A DNA stretch of 33,074 nt, from positions 1 through 33,074 of the forward strand of contig JAMCWF010000037.1 of assembly GCA_023481295.1 (NCBI GenBank). Reading direction: 5' to 3'. Positions 18,740-27,670 of this stretch are shown one piece after another. Position numbers and translations under genes: made by a program. Numbering within the stretch: position 1 is the first letter of the stretch; every line of letters begins with the position of its first letter. The stretch is from Armatimonadota bacterium. GTDB taxonomy: Bacteria; Armatimonadota; Chthonomonadetes; Chthonomonadales; JAMCWF01. The notes beneath the pieces are model-generated. The model did not search any database. It was given only the letters and a program-made list of their open reading frames with translations, and had not been told where the DNA came from.

Positions 18740-19744
18740 ATGCCGAGTTACGGGGTTGTGCACATCAACTACCTGCAGGCGGTTTTACTGGGATTGCTTC
18801 AAGGGCTAACGGAGTTCCTCCCTATCAGCAGTACGGCGCATATGGCGGTTATTCCTCAAATATTGTTTCGAATGCGCGATCCGGGTGCCGCATTTTCAGC
18901 CGTGGTGCAGTTGGGGCCGATCGTCGCGATCTTCGCCTATTTCTGGCAGGATGTAAAGAATTACCTCCGCGGGATTCTGGAAACCAAGACACCGATGAGG
19001 GGGTTAAAGGGCGGCAGTCTGGATGCAAAACTGGGTTGGTTCACGATTTTAGGAACAATCCCCCTCATCATATTCGGAGTCGCACTGGAACATAAAATAG
19101 ATACCTCCTTCCGCAGTCTGAACTACATTGGGGCAAGCCTGGTTCTGCTCGGTCTCATCCTCTGGTGGGCCGAGAAGGTGGGCAAGCGGATCCTTCCACT
19201 GGAAAAAATTACCTTCAAGCAGAGTCAGGTCATCGGCTGGGCGCAGGTGCTCTGCCTAGTGCCAGGTGCCTCACGCTCAGGCGTAACCATTACGGCCGGC
19301 CTTTTCGAGGGCATGGACCGCGAAAGCGCGGCCAAGTTCAGTTTTCTATTGAGCATTCCGGCCATCACGGCAGCTGGAGTGTACAAGTTACAAGAGGTGC
19401 TTCGCAAGTCTCACCTGGGCCCGATGGTATGGCCGTATTTGTTGGGCTCACTGGTGGCGGGAATATTCGCCTATATCGTTGTCCGCTGGTTTATGAGCTA
19501 TATGAAGGAGCACAACACCGGCATCTTTATCGCTTACCGGATCGTGCTGGGGGCTCTGGTGCTCGTTCTGCTTCACTCCGGATACGTGAAGGAGCGTGGG
19601 CCTAAAGTGGATAACCCAACGCCGGTCACTTATAAGATTTCGTATCCTGCGCGCTCGCTTCACTCTCAAAATCCCCCAATCCGTCGTATGTCCGGGAGAG
19701 CGGGAGTGGCGTTGCGGTCGGAAGGAGTTGTTCCGAGGAGCTAA
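18740..19744 (+). CDS. uppP: Undecaprenyl-diphosphatase UppP/BacA
   Basis: 'GLLQGLTEFLPISSTAHM' and 'LVPGASRSGVTITAGLF'. Confidence 0.92.
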   Translation: MPSYGVVHINYLQAVLLGLLQGLTEFLPISSTAHMAVIPQILFRMRDPGAAFSAVVQLGPIVAIFAYFWQDVKNYLRGILETKTPMRGLKGGSLDAKLGWFTILGTIPLIIFGVALEHKIDTSFRSLNYIGASLVLLGLILWWAEKVGKRILPLEKITFKQSQVIGWAQVLCLVPGASRSGVTITAGLFEGMDRESAAKFSFLLSIPAITAAGVYKLQEVLRKSHLGPMVWPYLLGSLVAGIFAYIVVRWFMSYMKEHNTGIFIAYRIVLGALVLVLLHSGYVKERGPKVDNPTPVTYKISYPARSLHSQNPPIRRMSGRAGVALRSEGVVPRS

Positions 19745-19795
19745 TTCTCATTAAATCCAGCAAAGCTGCCAATGTAGGGTTCCCGTGTCATTTCA

Positions 19796-21385
19796 GTGGC
19801 AGCCGATCTAAACATTGACGATAGCGCCCATTCTGACTATAATGACACCAACATGTTCATGAAATCATCATCTCGGGTACACCGAAGTCATCGGAAGATG
19901 CCGGCAGTGTCACGATGGCCGTTCGCCCTCTTTTCGCTCATCTTGTTGCCGCACCTCCGCCCCGCAAACCTGATTGCCAATGATCTCAATGACCTATTCA
20001 GTTCCCATCCATTACCCGGCGCAACCGTCGGTGTGATGGTTCAATCACTGCTGGACGGACAGGTATACTACCGGAAAAACGCCGATGCCGATCTGATGCC
20101 GGCATCCAATTTAAAGCTGCTGGTCAGTGCGGCGGCGCTCCACTGGTTGGGTCCCGCCTTTCGCTATCAAACTCAACTGCTCTACACCGGAAAAATAACG
20201 TCCCGGGGCGTACTCGAGGGGAATTTAATCCTGAAGGGCTCCGGTGACCCCAGTTTATCCACTGCTGATCTCATTCAGTTGGCGAACCGCGTAAAGAGAG
20301 ACGGCATTCATCAAATCAGCGGTCGGATTGTGCTGGATAATCACATCTTTGACGATCGGCGTATCGGCTACGGGTGGGAATGCGATGACCTACCCTACTA
20401 TTACGCGGCCGGTATAGACGGGCTGAACGTCAATCATAATCTGATGAGCGTTCAGGTGCTGCCCGGTCGGCGGGCGGATGACCCGGTACGCGTCTTGACG
20501 AAGCCGCTGCACACCTATTTTACGGTGGTGAATCATGCCGTTACCGTTCAGGCGGGTGACCCCTCTCACCTGGTGGTCACTCGTAAGCTGGGGCGCGATG
20601 TGCTGGTTGTGTCGGGCCAATTGGCCATGAATTTAAGTCCGAACCTATACCGGCCGACTGTCATTACAGTCAACAATCCAACGCGCTACATCGGCCTGTT
20701 GTTTCGCCACATCCTTATTCACGATGACGTTCGGGGATTGGTGAACCGATCTCGAAATAAGCCCTCCTTTGTGATCGGCACCACCCCGGTAGGCGCCAAA
20801 CCGCTGGCGACTCACTATTCGGTGGCGCTTTCGAGATTGCTGCAGCTTATGAACCGCCCCAGCGATGATTTCATTGCAGAGTGCCTCTTGAAAACAGTAG
20901 GCACGGTTGTCAGTCATAAAGGCTCTGACCCGAGCGGAATTGCGGATGAAATGAGTTGGTTCAGCACATTGGAGCTGCCGGTTGATCAAATAAACGTGGT
21001 GGACGGGTCAGGACTGTCTCGTCACGATCTGGTGACGCCGCACTTTTTCTGTGACTTACTGAGCGATATGCGATTTTCATCCAACGTATTTACTTACGTG
21101 GAATCGCTACCGGTTGCCGGCCAATCGGGAACACTAAAGTACCGAATGCATGGGACACTTGCAGCCGGAAACTGCACCGCCAAGACCGGTTCGCTAGATC
21201 ACGTCAGCACGCTCTCCGGTTACGTAACCACCAAAGATGGCGAGCCGCTCTGCTTCAGCATTCTGCTCAACAATTTTCTAACCAGTGACCGGCAGGCTGA
21301 GCGATTAGAGGATCGGGTGGTTGAAAAGTTGGCCGAGATTGATCGCTTTGTTTCAAGCGATTCGCACAAGGCCGGTTCCAAATAG
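19796..21385 (+). CDS. dacB: D-alanyl-D-alanine carboxypeptidase/endopeptidase, PBP4 (DacB) family
   Basis: SxxK in 'PASNLKLLVSAAAL', 'VDGSGLSRHDLVTP', KTG in 'CTAKTGSLDHVSTLSGY'. Real start may be downstream of 19796. Confidence 0.88.
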   Translation: MAADLNIDDSAHSDYNDTNMFMKSSSRVHRSHRKMPAVSRWPFALFSLILLPHLRPANLIANDLNDLFSSHPLPGATVGVMVQSLLDGQVYYRKNADADLMPASNLKLLVSAAALHWLGPAFRYQTQLLYTGKITSRGVLEGNLILKGSGDPSLSTADLIQLANRVKRDGIHQISGRIVLDNHIFDDRRIGYGWECDDLPYYYAAGIDGLNVNHNLMSVQVLPGRRADDPVRVLTKPLHTYFTVVNHAVTVQAGDPSHLVVTRKLGRDVLVVSGQLAMNLSPNLYRPTVITVNNPTRYIGLLFRHILIHDDVRGLVNRSRNKPSFVIGTTPVGAKPLATHYSVALSRLLQLMNRPSDDFIAECLLKTVGTVVSHKGSDPSGIADEMSWFSTLELPVDQINVVDGSGLSRHDLVTPHFFCDLLSDMRFSSNVFTYVESLPVAGQSGTLKYRMHGTLAAGNCTAKTGSLDHVSTLSGYVTTKDGEPLCFSILLNNFLTSDRQAERLEDRVVEKLAEIDRFVSSDSHKAGSK

Positions 21386-21448
21386 CGGTTGCAATCCACG
21401 CTTGATCGATTGTGAATTTATTCCAGAGTCCATCATAAGGAGAATGAT

Positions 21449-22456
21449 ATGAAGCCTCGCGCTGATGCCAAATATGTAATTGGGGTGGATCTGGGCGGCA
21501 CGAACGTTCGGGCCGGTGTGGTGGATCGGAACGAGAAGATCATCGGCCAGGATAAGCAGCCCTCCGATGCGAAAGCAGGCACCGACGTTGTGGTGGGTCG
21601 CATCGCCGACACCATATTGAAGGCGATAACAAAGGCGAATCTGCATCCGGAGGATATCGCAGCGATCGGTATGGCGGTACCGGGTCAGCATGATGTGGCA
21701 AACGGGGTGGTGCGGTGGGCGCCCAATTTCGGCGCGATGATGGATGACAAATTTCAGATGTGGCACAACGTGCCGTTGAGAAAGCGGTTGGAAGATCGCC
21801 TTTCCATATCGGTTGTTTTTGACAACGATGCCAATGTAGCTGCGCTGGGCGAGTTTCGTTACGGAGCCGGTCGCCAGGTACAAACGATGGTCATGTTCAC
21901 GCTGGGAACCGGTATCGGCGGCGGAATCATAATCAATGGCAAGGTGGTGCAGGGAACGACCGGCGGCGGCGGTGAAATCGGGCACATGGTGATAATGCCG
22001 GGCGGGCGTCGTTGTGGGTGCGGAACTTACGGTTGTTTGGAAGCGATGACGGCGCGCGATGCGATCAGCGATCGGGCCGCGCGAAAATTATCGGAAGGCC
22101 GCCCCAGCCTGCTCTGGGATTTGGTGAAAGGGGATAAGCTCGCCCTCACGCCGGCCATCATTGATCAGGCAGCACGAGCGAACGATCCGATTGCGGTCGA
22201 GACGTTCCAGGAGACGGGTTACTATCTGGGTATCGGCGTGGCGAACTTAATCAACTTGATCAACCCGGAGATGGTGGTGGTCGGAGGTGGGATTGCGGCT
22301 GCGACCGGTTTGCTGGAGGCGACTGAGCGAAGCGCACGCGCTAACTCGATTCGCAGCATCGCGGAGGCATGCTCGATCGTGCGAGCGGAGCTTGAGGATG
22401 AAGCCGGCATCATGGGCGCCGCCGAGCTGGCGTCCCAATACGTGGCGGCCGGTTAA
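21449..22456 (+). CDS. ROK-family sugar kinase (glucokinase-like)
   Basis: 'VIGVDLGGTNVRAGVVD', 'FTLGTGIGGGIIINGKV', 'GEIGHMVIMPGGRRCGCGTYGCLEAMTA' (zinc-binding ROK motif). Confidence 0.92.
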   Translation: MKPRADAKYVIGVDLGGTNVRAGVVDRNEKIIGQDKQPSDAKAGTDVVVGRIADTILKAITKANLHPEDIAAIGMAVPGQHDVANGVVRWAPNFGAMMDDKFQMWHNVPLRKRLEDRLSISVVFDNDANVAALGEFRYGAGRQVQTMVMFTLGTGIGGGIIINGKVVQGTTGGGGEIGHMVIMPGGRRCGCGTYGCLEAMTARDAISDRAARKLSEGRPSLLWDLVKGDKLALTPAIIDQAARANDPIAVETFQETGYYLGIGVANLINLINPEMVVVGGGIAAATGLLEATERSARANSIRSIAEACSIVRAELEDEAGIMGAAELASQYVAAG

Positions 22457-22515
22457 TTCATCGTTAATTTGCAGGGGCCAAAGCGGTTGTATCGGTTGAG
22501 AGGAGAGGTTGGTCA

Positions 22516-23766
22516 CTGAGCCGCGAAACAATTGCAATCGCTGTCTTCATCCTGACCTATTTTATCATCCTGGCCGGGGAAAATTCTCCTCGCAAATTGG
22601 ACCGTCCGGCTGCCAGCTTGATCGGCGCCGTCTTGATGGTAGTGACTGGCGTCCTGACCCGCCACCAAGCGGCAGCCAGCATCGATTTGAGCGTCTTGAG
22701 CCTTTTGCTCGGGATGATGCTGCTGATCAGCTATTTCGTTCGTTCCGGTCTCATCTTATGGATGGCCGGCCGCCTGGTTTCCCTCAGCTCAAACCCGATA
22801 CAGCTCTTATGGGTAACTGTCTGGGGCGCCGGCATCCTCTCCGCACTGTTCGTTAACGACACGATCTGTCTCCTGATGACCCCCCTCGTGATTGCAGCAG
22901 CCCGTTTTCGGCGGCTCAATCCAGAGCCCTACCTGCTGGCGCTGGCCACCTCCAGCAATATCGGTTCGGTGATGACATTGACCGGTAATCCACAAAATAT
23001 GTTGATCGGGCAGTCTTCCGGCTGGTCATGGCCTGGCTTCGCCCTCTTTATGATGCCGATCGGTCTGGTGTGCCTAACCATCAACGGCGGTGTGATCCAG
23101 CTTTTTTACCGCAATGAGATTTCTCATCAACCATTCATCCAGCATCTGGATGAGCCGGTGGAAGTGGATCGCCACTTGGCGGTGAAAGTCGTCGTGGTGG
23201 TGGCTTTGCTGCTCATCGCCTTTTTGTGCGGCGCACCACTGGATATCAGCGCGCTCACCGCCGCGGTCGTCATTTTCGTTTGGGCGGGAGAGCCGCCCGA
23301 GAAAGCTTTCAGCGATGTGGATTGGTCCTTATTGATATTTTTTGCCGGGCTTTTCGTCGTAATGGGCGGCGTCACGCGGGCCGGCAATCAATGGATCCAT
23401 CACATGATGCCGTTTGTTATCGGGGGGAATAGGGGGCGTCTGCAGCAGATCGCCGTGTTTTCCGCGATCAGCACCATCGGCAGCAATCTTTTCTCCAACG
23501 TTCCCTTTGTGATGTTGATGAAGACCTCCTTGATCAAGCTGCATCACGCTTCCCTGTTTTGGCTGGCATTAGCGGCCTCCAGCACATTCGCCGGCAATTT
23601 GACGATGATCGGCAGCGTCGCCAATATGATTGTGGCTCAGCGGGCAAAGGACGATTGCCCGCTGAGTTTTTGGGTGTTTTTACGGGTTGGGCTCGCCACC
23701 ACCCTTCTGACAATTACCGCGAGCGTCTTGATGCTGTGGGTTGGGGCTAAGTACGGTTGGGTATAA
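22516..23766 (+). CDS. ArsB/SLC13-superfamily anion transporter
   Basis: Multiple TM segments; 'FVNDTICLLMTPLVI', 'TSSNIGSVMTLTGNPQNMLIG', 'GSNLFSNVPFVML'. Frame is open upstream of the ATG at 22597; proposed CTG start at 22516 after GAGAGGAGAGG. Confidence 0.8.
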   Translation: MSRETIAIAVFILTYFIILAGENSPRKLDRPAASLIGAVLMVVTGVLTRHQAAASIDLSVLSLLLGMMLLISYFVRSGLILWMAGRLVSLSSNPIQLLWVTVWGAGILSALFVNDTICLLMTPLVIAAARFRRLNPEPYLLALATSSNIGSVMTLTGNPQNMLIGQSSGWSWPGFALFMMPIGLVCLTINGGVIQLFYRNEISHQPFIQHLDEPVEVDRHLAVKVVVVVALLLIAFLCGAPLDISALTAAVVIFVWAGEPPEKAFSDVDWSLLIFFAGLFVVMGGVTRAGNQWIHHMMPFVIGGNRGRLQQIAVFSAISTIGSNLFSNVPFVMLMKTSLIKLHHASLFWLALAASSTFAGNLTMIGSVANMIVAQRAKDDCPLSFWVFLRVGLATTLLTITASVLMLWVGAKYGWV

Positions 23767-23768
23767 TA

Positions 23769-23796
23769 GGGTAATATTTTTTCAAAAAATATCCCC
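23769..23796. repeat. AT-rich palindrome directly after the transporter stop
   Basis: GGG-TA-ATATTTTTT-C-AAAAAATAT-CCCC. Confidence 0.6.
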
Positions 23797-23846
23797 AGGG
23801 CTCCAATATTCGGTCAAAATACTTTATCTATCCTTAGGACAATTCG

Positions 23847-24035
23847 ATGGTGGAACCACAAATTTCGTTTAAGAACATGCGTAAAGAGCGTATAGTAAAG
23901 GAAGATGGGCGCTTTCTCTATCTTTATCACTTTGATGAGAACGTCTCGGACAGTGACCTGAATCGCCCCGCCCCCTCCAGCGCATCGGCCGAGGATAAAA
24001 AGAGTTCGAAATCGCAAAAGACCGCCGGCGATTAA
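23847..24035 (+). CDS. Small hypothetical protein (62 aa) upstream of galT
   Basis: ATG start, TTAGGACA upstream, codon-like composition, ends 14 nt before the galT start; 'PQISFKNMRKERIVKEDGRFLYLYHFDE'. Confidence 0.6.
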   Translation: MVEPQISFKNMRKERIVKEDGRFLYLYHFDENVSDSDLNRPAPSSASAEDKKSSKSQKTAGD

Positions 24036-24049
24036 AAGGAGGAGTATCA

Positions 24050-25045
24050 TTGTCCGAGCTGCGTTGGAATCCACTGCTGGAGGAATGGGTCATCACGGCA
24101 ACCCATCGCCAGGAGCGAACCTTCTTTCCCCCGCGTGACTATTGTCCGCTCTGTCCCACTCGCCCCGGCGCTTTTCCGACCGAAATCCCGGCGCCGGACT
24201 ATCAAATCGCTGTATTTGAGAACAAATTTCCCTCACTGCAGCGGAAGCCGCCAGCCCCATCCTTGGCCGATGACGATTTTTACCCGATAAGGCCCGCCGC
24301 CGGTGTCTGCGAGGTGGTTTGCTACACCTCCAACCATGACGTCGAGATGGCCGATCTGCCGTTGAACAAGATTGAGAACCTGATTGCGGTGTGGGTTGAC
24401 CGATTTGTGGAACTGGGAGCGCGCGATGACGTCTCTTATATACTGATATTTGAAAATAAAGGCAAGGAGATCGGCGTTACGCTCTCTCATCCGCATGGCC
24501 AGATCTACTCTTATCCTTTCGTGCCACCCATCCCGGCCAAAGAGCTGGAGGCTGCCAATCGTCATCATGAGAAAACCGGTCGCTGCTTAATCTGTGATAT
24601 TATGGGACGGGAGCTGGCCGACGCCAAGCGAATCGTATATGAGAACGAGGGCTTCGTCATCTATGTGCCGTTTTTTGCGCGCTACCCCTATGAAACGCAC
24701 TTAGTAGCTCGGAACCATCAGCCTTCGCTTGCCTCACTTTCAATTAAGGAGCAGCATCATTTGGCCGTCGCACTGAAGACGATCACGACCAAATACAATC
24801 ATCTCTGGGGCTTTTCGCTCCCCTACATGATGCTGATGCACCAGGCTCCTACCGATGGGAAGCACTACGAAGGAGCCCATCTGCACATCGAATTTCAACC
24901 GCCCTATCGAACGCCCGATAAGCTGAAATATCTGGCCGGATCGGAGGCGGGCGCCGGCGTATTTATCGTGGATACTCACGCCGAAGATACCGCCGCGACC
25001 CTGCGGAAATCCGAGCCGCAGTCGCTTCTGCCGATTGACCGGTAA
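24050..25045 (+). CDS. galT: Galactose-1-phosphate uridylyltransferase
   Basis: 'GVTLSHPHGQIYSYPFVP', 'ENEGFVIYVPFFARYPYETHLVARNH'; TTG start with AAAGGAGG RBS. Confidence 0.92.
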   Translation: MSELRWNPLLEEWVITATHRQERTFFPPRDYCPLCPTRPGAFPTEIPAPDYQIAVFENKFPSLQRKPPAPSLADDDFYPIRPAAGVCEVVCYTSNHDVEMADLPLNKIENLIAVWVDRFVELGARDDVSYILIFENKGKEIGVTLSHPHGQIYSYPFVPPIPAKELEAANRHHEKTGRCLICDIMGRELADAKRIVYENEGFVIYVPFFARYPYETHLVARNHQPSLASLSIKEQHHLAVALKTITTKYNHLWGFSLPYMMLMHQAPTDGKHYEGAHLHIEFQPPYRTPDKLKYLAGSEAGAGVFIVDTHAEDTAATLRKSEPQSLLPIDR

Positions 25046-25083
25046 CCGCATTACAAATTGGAGCAAACAGGAGGGGGTGCGCC

Positions 25084-26199
25084 ATGAAGATCGTTCGAGT
25101 TGAAACCTTCACCGTGGAGCCACGCTGGGTTTTCGTAAAAATAACCACTGACGAGGGGATTCACGGCTGGGGCGAATCGCTGGGCGACAAAGCACCGGTC
25201 ATTGCCGCAGCGGTTCACAGCTATGAGGACGGCTTGCTCGGTCATGACCCTCGGCGGATTCAGCATCTCTGGCAAACTCTCTATCGAGGTGCATTTTGGC
25301 GCGGAGGGCCGGTGCTCAATGCTGCCATCAGCGGCATTGAAATGGCACTGTGGGATATTCTCGGCAAATCGCTTGGGGCGCCGGTCTACCAGTTGCTCGG
25401 CGGGGCGGTTCGCGACCGCATCCGCGTCTACTCCCGTCCCCATGGCAGCACACCGGCCGAGCTGGCTGAAAGCGCCTGCAAGCTGGTATCTCAGGGGTTT
25501 ACCGCCTTTAAGCTCTGTCCGTTTGATCGGGTGAAGATGGTGGACCACTATCAGGTGGTGGAAGAGGCGCTGAGTCGGGTGAGCGCCATTCGCGAGGCGG
25601 TGGGATCCGGCGCTGATATCCTGCTGGATTTTCATGGCCGGGTGACGCCGGCGATGGCCGTCTGGCTGGAGGAGGCTTTACGTGCATGCCATCCGATGTT
25701 CATTGAAGAGCCTGCGCTGCCCGAAAATGTGGACGCGATGGCTAACTTGGCGCGCCAGTTTAAAACCCCGATCGCAACCGGCGAGCGCCTGTTCACCAAG
25801 TGGGGCTTTCGGGAGGTACTGGAGAAGTCGGCGGCCGCCGTTTTACAGCCGGATCCATGTATCTGCGGCGGCATCTTTGAGGCCCGCGCCATTGCGGCGA
25901 TGGCCGAAGCCTACTATGTGGCGGTTGCACCGCATAATCCATACGGCCCTATCAATCTGGCTGCCGCCCTTCAAATTGACGCCTGCACGCCCAATTTTCT
26001 CATTCAAGAGTACGTACATCTCGGCGAAGGTTATCTGAAGGCGCCTTTTGAGGTGAGGGACGGCTACATTGAGCTGCCGAAGGGGCCGGGGTTGGGCATC
26101 GAGATGAATGAAGATTTTTTGAAATCGCGCTCGCTCCAGCTCAAGCCGGATGTGGGGCGTTGGTATCACGCCGACGATGGCTCGATGGCGGATTGGTAG
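25084..26199 (+). CDS. Mandelate racemase/muconate lactonizing enzyme family, D-galactonate dehydratase (DgoD)-like
   Basis: 'GIHGWGESLGDKAP', 'RGGPVLNAAISGIEMALWDILGKSLGAPVYQLLGG', 'DFHGRVTP', 'EEPALPENVDAM', 'TGERLFTKWGF'. Confidence 0.88.
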   Translation: MKIVRVETFTVEPRWVFVKITTDEGIHGWGESLGDKAPVIAAAVHSYEDGLLGHDPRRIQHLWQTLYRGAFWRGGPVLNAAISGIEMALWDILGKSLGAPVYQLLGGAVRDRIRVYSRPHGSTPAELAESACKLVSQGFTAFKLCPFDRVKMVDHYQVVEEALSRVSAIREAVGSGADILLDFHGRVTPAMAVWLEEALRACHPMFIEEPALPENVDAMANLARQFKTPIATGERLFTKWGFREVLEKSAAAVLQPDPCICGGIFEARAIAAMAEAYYVAVAPHNPYGPINLAAALQIDACTPNFLIQEYVHLGEGYLKAPFEVRDGYIELPKGPGLGIEMNEDFLKSRSLQLKPDVGRWYHADDGSMADW

Positions 26200-26222
26200 G
26201 TCTCAGCTTAAGGGTAATCGGA

Positions 26223-26708
26223 TTAGTTCCGCTGAAATAGGTCACGTCGACGCTCACGCTCCGTGTCGCGCTCCGCGATATCTTTGCGGCGGTCGTAAAT
26301 CTTTTTGCCTTTCGCCAACCCGATCTCAAGCTTCACGAATCCGCGCTCGAAGTAGAGGGAGAGGGGGACGAGGGTCAGCCCTTTCTGTTCGGTATGGGCG
26401 CGCAGACGGTTGATTTCCCAGCGGTGCAGCAGCAGTTTTCGGCGGCGAGTCGGCTCTAAATTAAAGCGGTTCCCCTGTGGAAATGGCTGAATATGCATCC
26501 CGTAAATCCAGGCTTCATTACCTTCGATACGGCAGTAGGCTTCCTGCAGGTTGACCTTACCGCTCCGAATTGATTTCACCTCGGTACCGGCCAGTGAAAT
26601 CCCAGCCTCGTACGGCTCCAGAATCTCGTATTCATGCCGCGCGCGACGATTGGTAACGACGAGATGTTTTGCTCCGCGCTCGGTTGTGGTGACAGGATGC
26701 TTGGGCAT
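26223..26708 (-). CDS. smpB: SsrA-binding protein SmpB
   Basis: 'NRRARHEYEILEPYEAGISLAGTEVKSIRSGKVNLQEAYCRI', 'LLLHRWEINRL', 'LAKGKKIYDRRKDIAERD'. Start MPKHP at 26708; ORF track start 26741 is upstream. Confidence 0.95.
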   Translation of the reverse strand: MPKHPVTTTERGAKHLVVTNRRARHEYEILEPYEAGISLAGTEVKSIRSGKVNLQEAYCRIEGNEAWIYGMHIQPFPQGNRFNLEPTRRRKLLLHRWEINRLRAHTEQKGLTLVPLSLYFERGFVKLEIGLAKGKKIYDRRKDIAERDTERERRRDLFQRN

Positions 26709-26891
26709 GGCGAAATTATACCCCCACGTGAATCCCATCAATCGGTGAATTCAGGCTAAAGGCAGCCGTAAGCGGTAAGATCGGCACTGGGTATGTCGAC
26801 GGGTTGCAAAATGATGGATTCGCAAACCGGATTGCAAATTAAGTGACTTGTAACAATAACCTTTCGAAACGCATTAACGCACCGATGTCTT

Positions 26892-27560
26892 TTATCCGCC
26901 GATGTGATGGATTGTGGAAGGCTTGTTCATCTTGGTGTTATGCTGCAGTGCACGAGGGCGAGGCGTGGTGCGGATGTGATCACCATTATTGGCGGTCAGC
27001 AACCGTCGCAGCATTTGCCGCCCGCGATGTATTCGCGAGCGAACGGTACCGATCGAGGTGCCCATCGCGTTGGCGATCTCTTCGTAAGACATTTGATCCA
27101 CATCACAGAAGAGAACCGCCAGCCGGAAGTCTTCCGGCAATGAGGCGAGCGCATTTTCAAGCGGCTCCGCCATGTGGGTGGTCAAAAAAGACTCTTCCGG
27201 ATTGGGTGTGGGATCGGGGATATCGAGCGCCACGCCATCTTCCTCGTTCGTTTCACTGACCGGCTGATCCAGCGAAACCACCTTTTGACGCGGGCGGCGC
27301 CGCAGGCCGTCAATGAACAGGTTCGACAAAATGCGGTAGAACCAGCTTTCGAACGGCATATCTCGATGATAGGTTTGAAACGACCGGTAGGCTCTCAGAT
27401 AAGCTTCCTGAAGCAGATCCTCGGCATCGTCCCGATTTCCGGTCATTCGATAGGCCATGTTGTAGGCTTTTCGTTTGGTGTTGGCTATAAGGCTCTCAAA
27501 CTCCTGTTGCAAAGCCGGAGTTGATGTATTAGCGTTTAATGCGATTTGCTGCACACTCAT
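26892..27560 (-). CDS. ECF-type RNA polymerase sigma-70 factor
   Basis: Region 2 'AYNMAYRMTGNRDDAEDLLQEAYLRAYRSF', region 4 'LPEDFRLAVLFCDVDQMSYEEIANAMGTSIGTVRSRIHRGRQML'; AGGAGGT RBS. Confidence 0.92.
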   Translation of the reverse strand: MSVQQIALNANTSTPALQQEFESLIANTKRKAYNMAYRMTGNRDDAEDLLQEAYLRAYRSFQTYHRDMPFESWFYRILSNLFIDGLRRRPRQKVVSLDQPVSETNEEDGVALDIPDPTPNPEESFLTTHMAEPLENALASLPEDFRLAVLFCDVDQMSYEEIANAMGTSIGTVRSRIHRGRQMLRRLLTANNGDHIRTTPRPRALQHNTKMNKPSTIHHIGG

Positions 27561-27615
27561 ATCGCTCTACCTCCTTCACTTGGCTCAAGTACATACAACC
27601 ATTAACGTATAAGTG

Positions 27616-27638
27616 CTAGGTAGTACCAGTCCGTCCTA
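27616..27638 (-). promoter_or_regulatory. Putative TetR operator upstream of the sigma factor gene
   Basis: ctaggtagtaccagtccgtccta, 20/23 identical to 28373-28395. Confidence 0.6.
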
Positions 27639-27670
27639 TTTTCTTAGACGAGTGAACTGGCAAAAAGGTT

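Noticed and set aside
18487-19095. 202-aa ORF overlapping uppP
   Set aside because: Out of frame with the clearly conserved UppP sequence; composition not protein-like.
26742-26891. tmRNA (ssrA) next to smpB
   Set aside because: The 150-bp gap is too short and has no alanine-tRNA-like ends visible.
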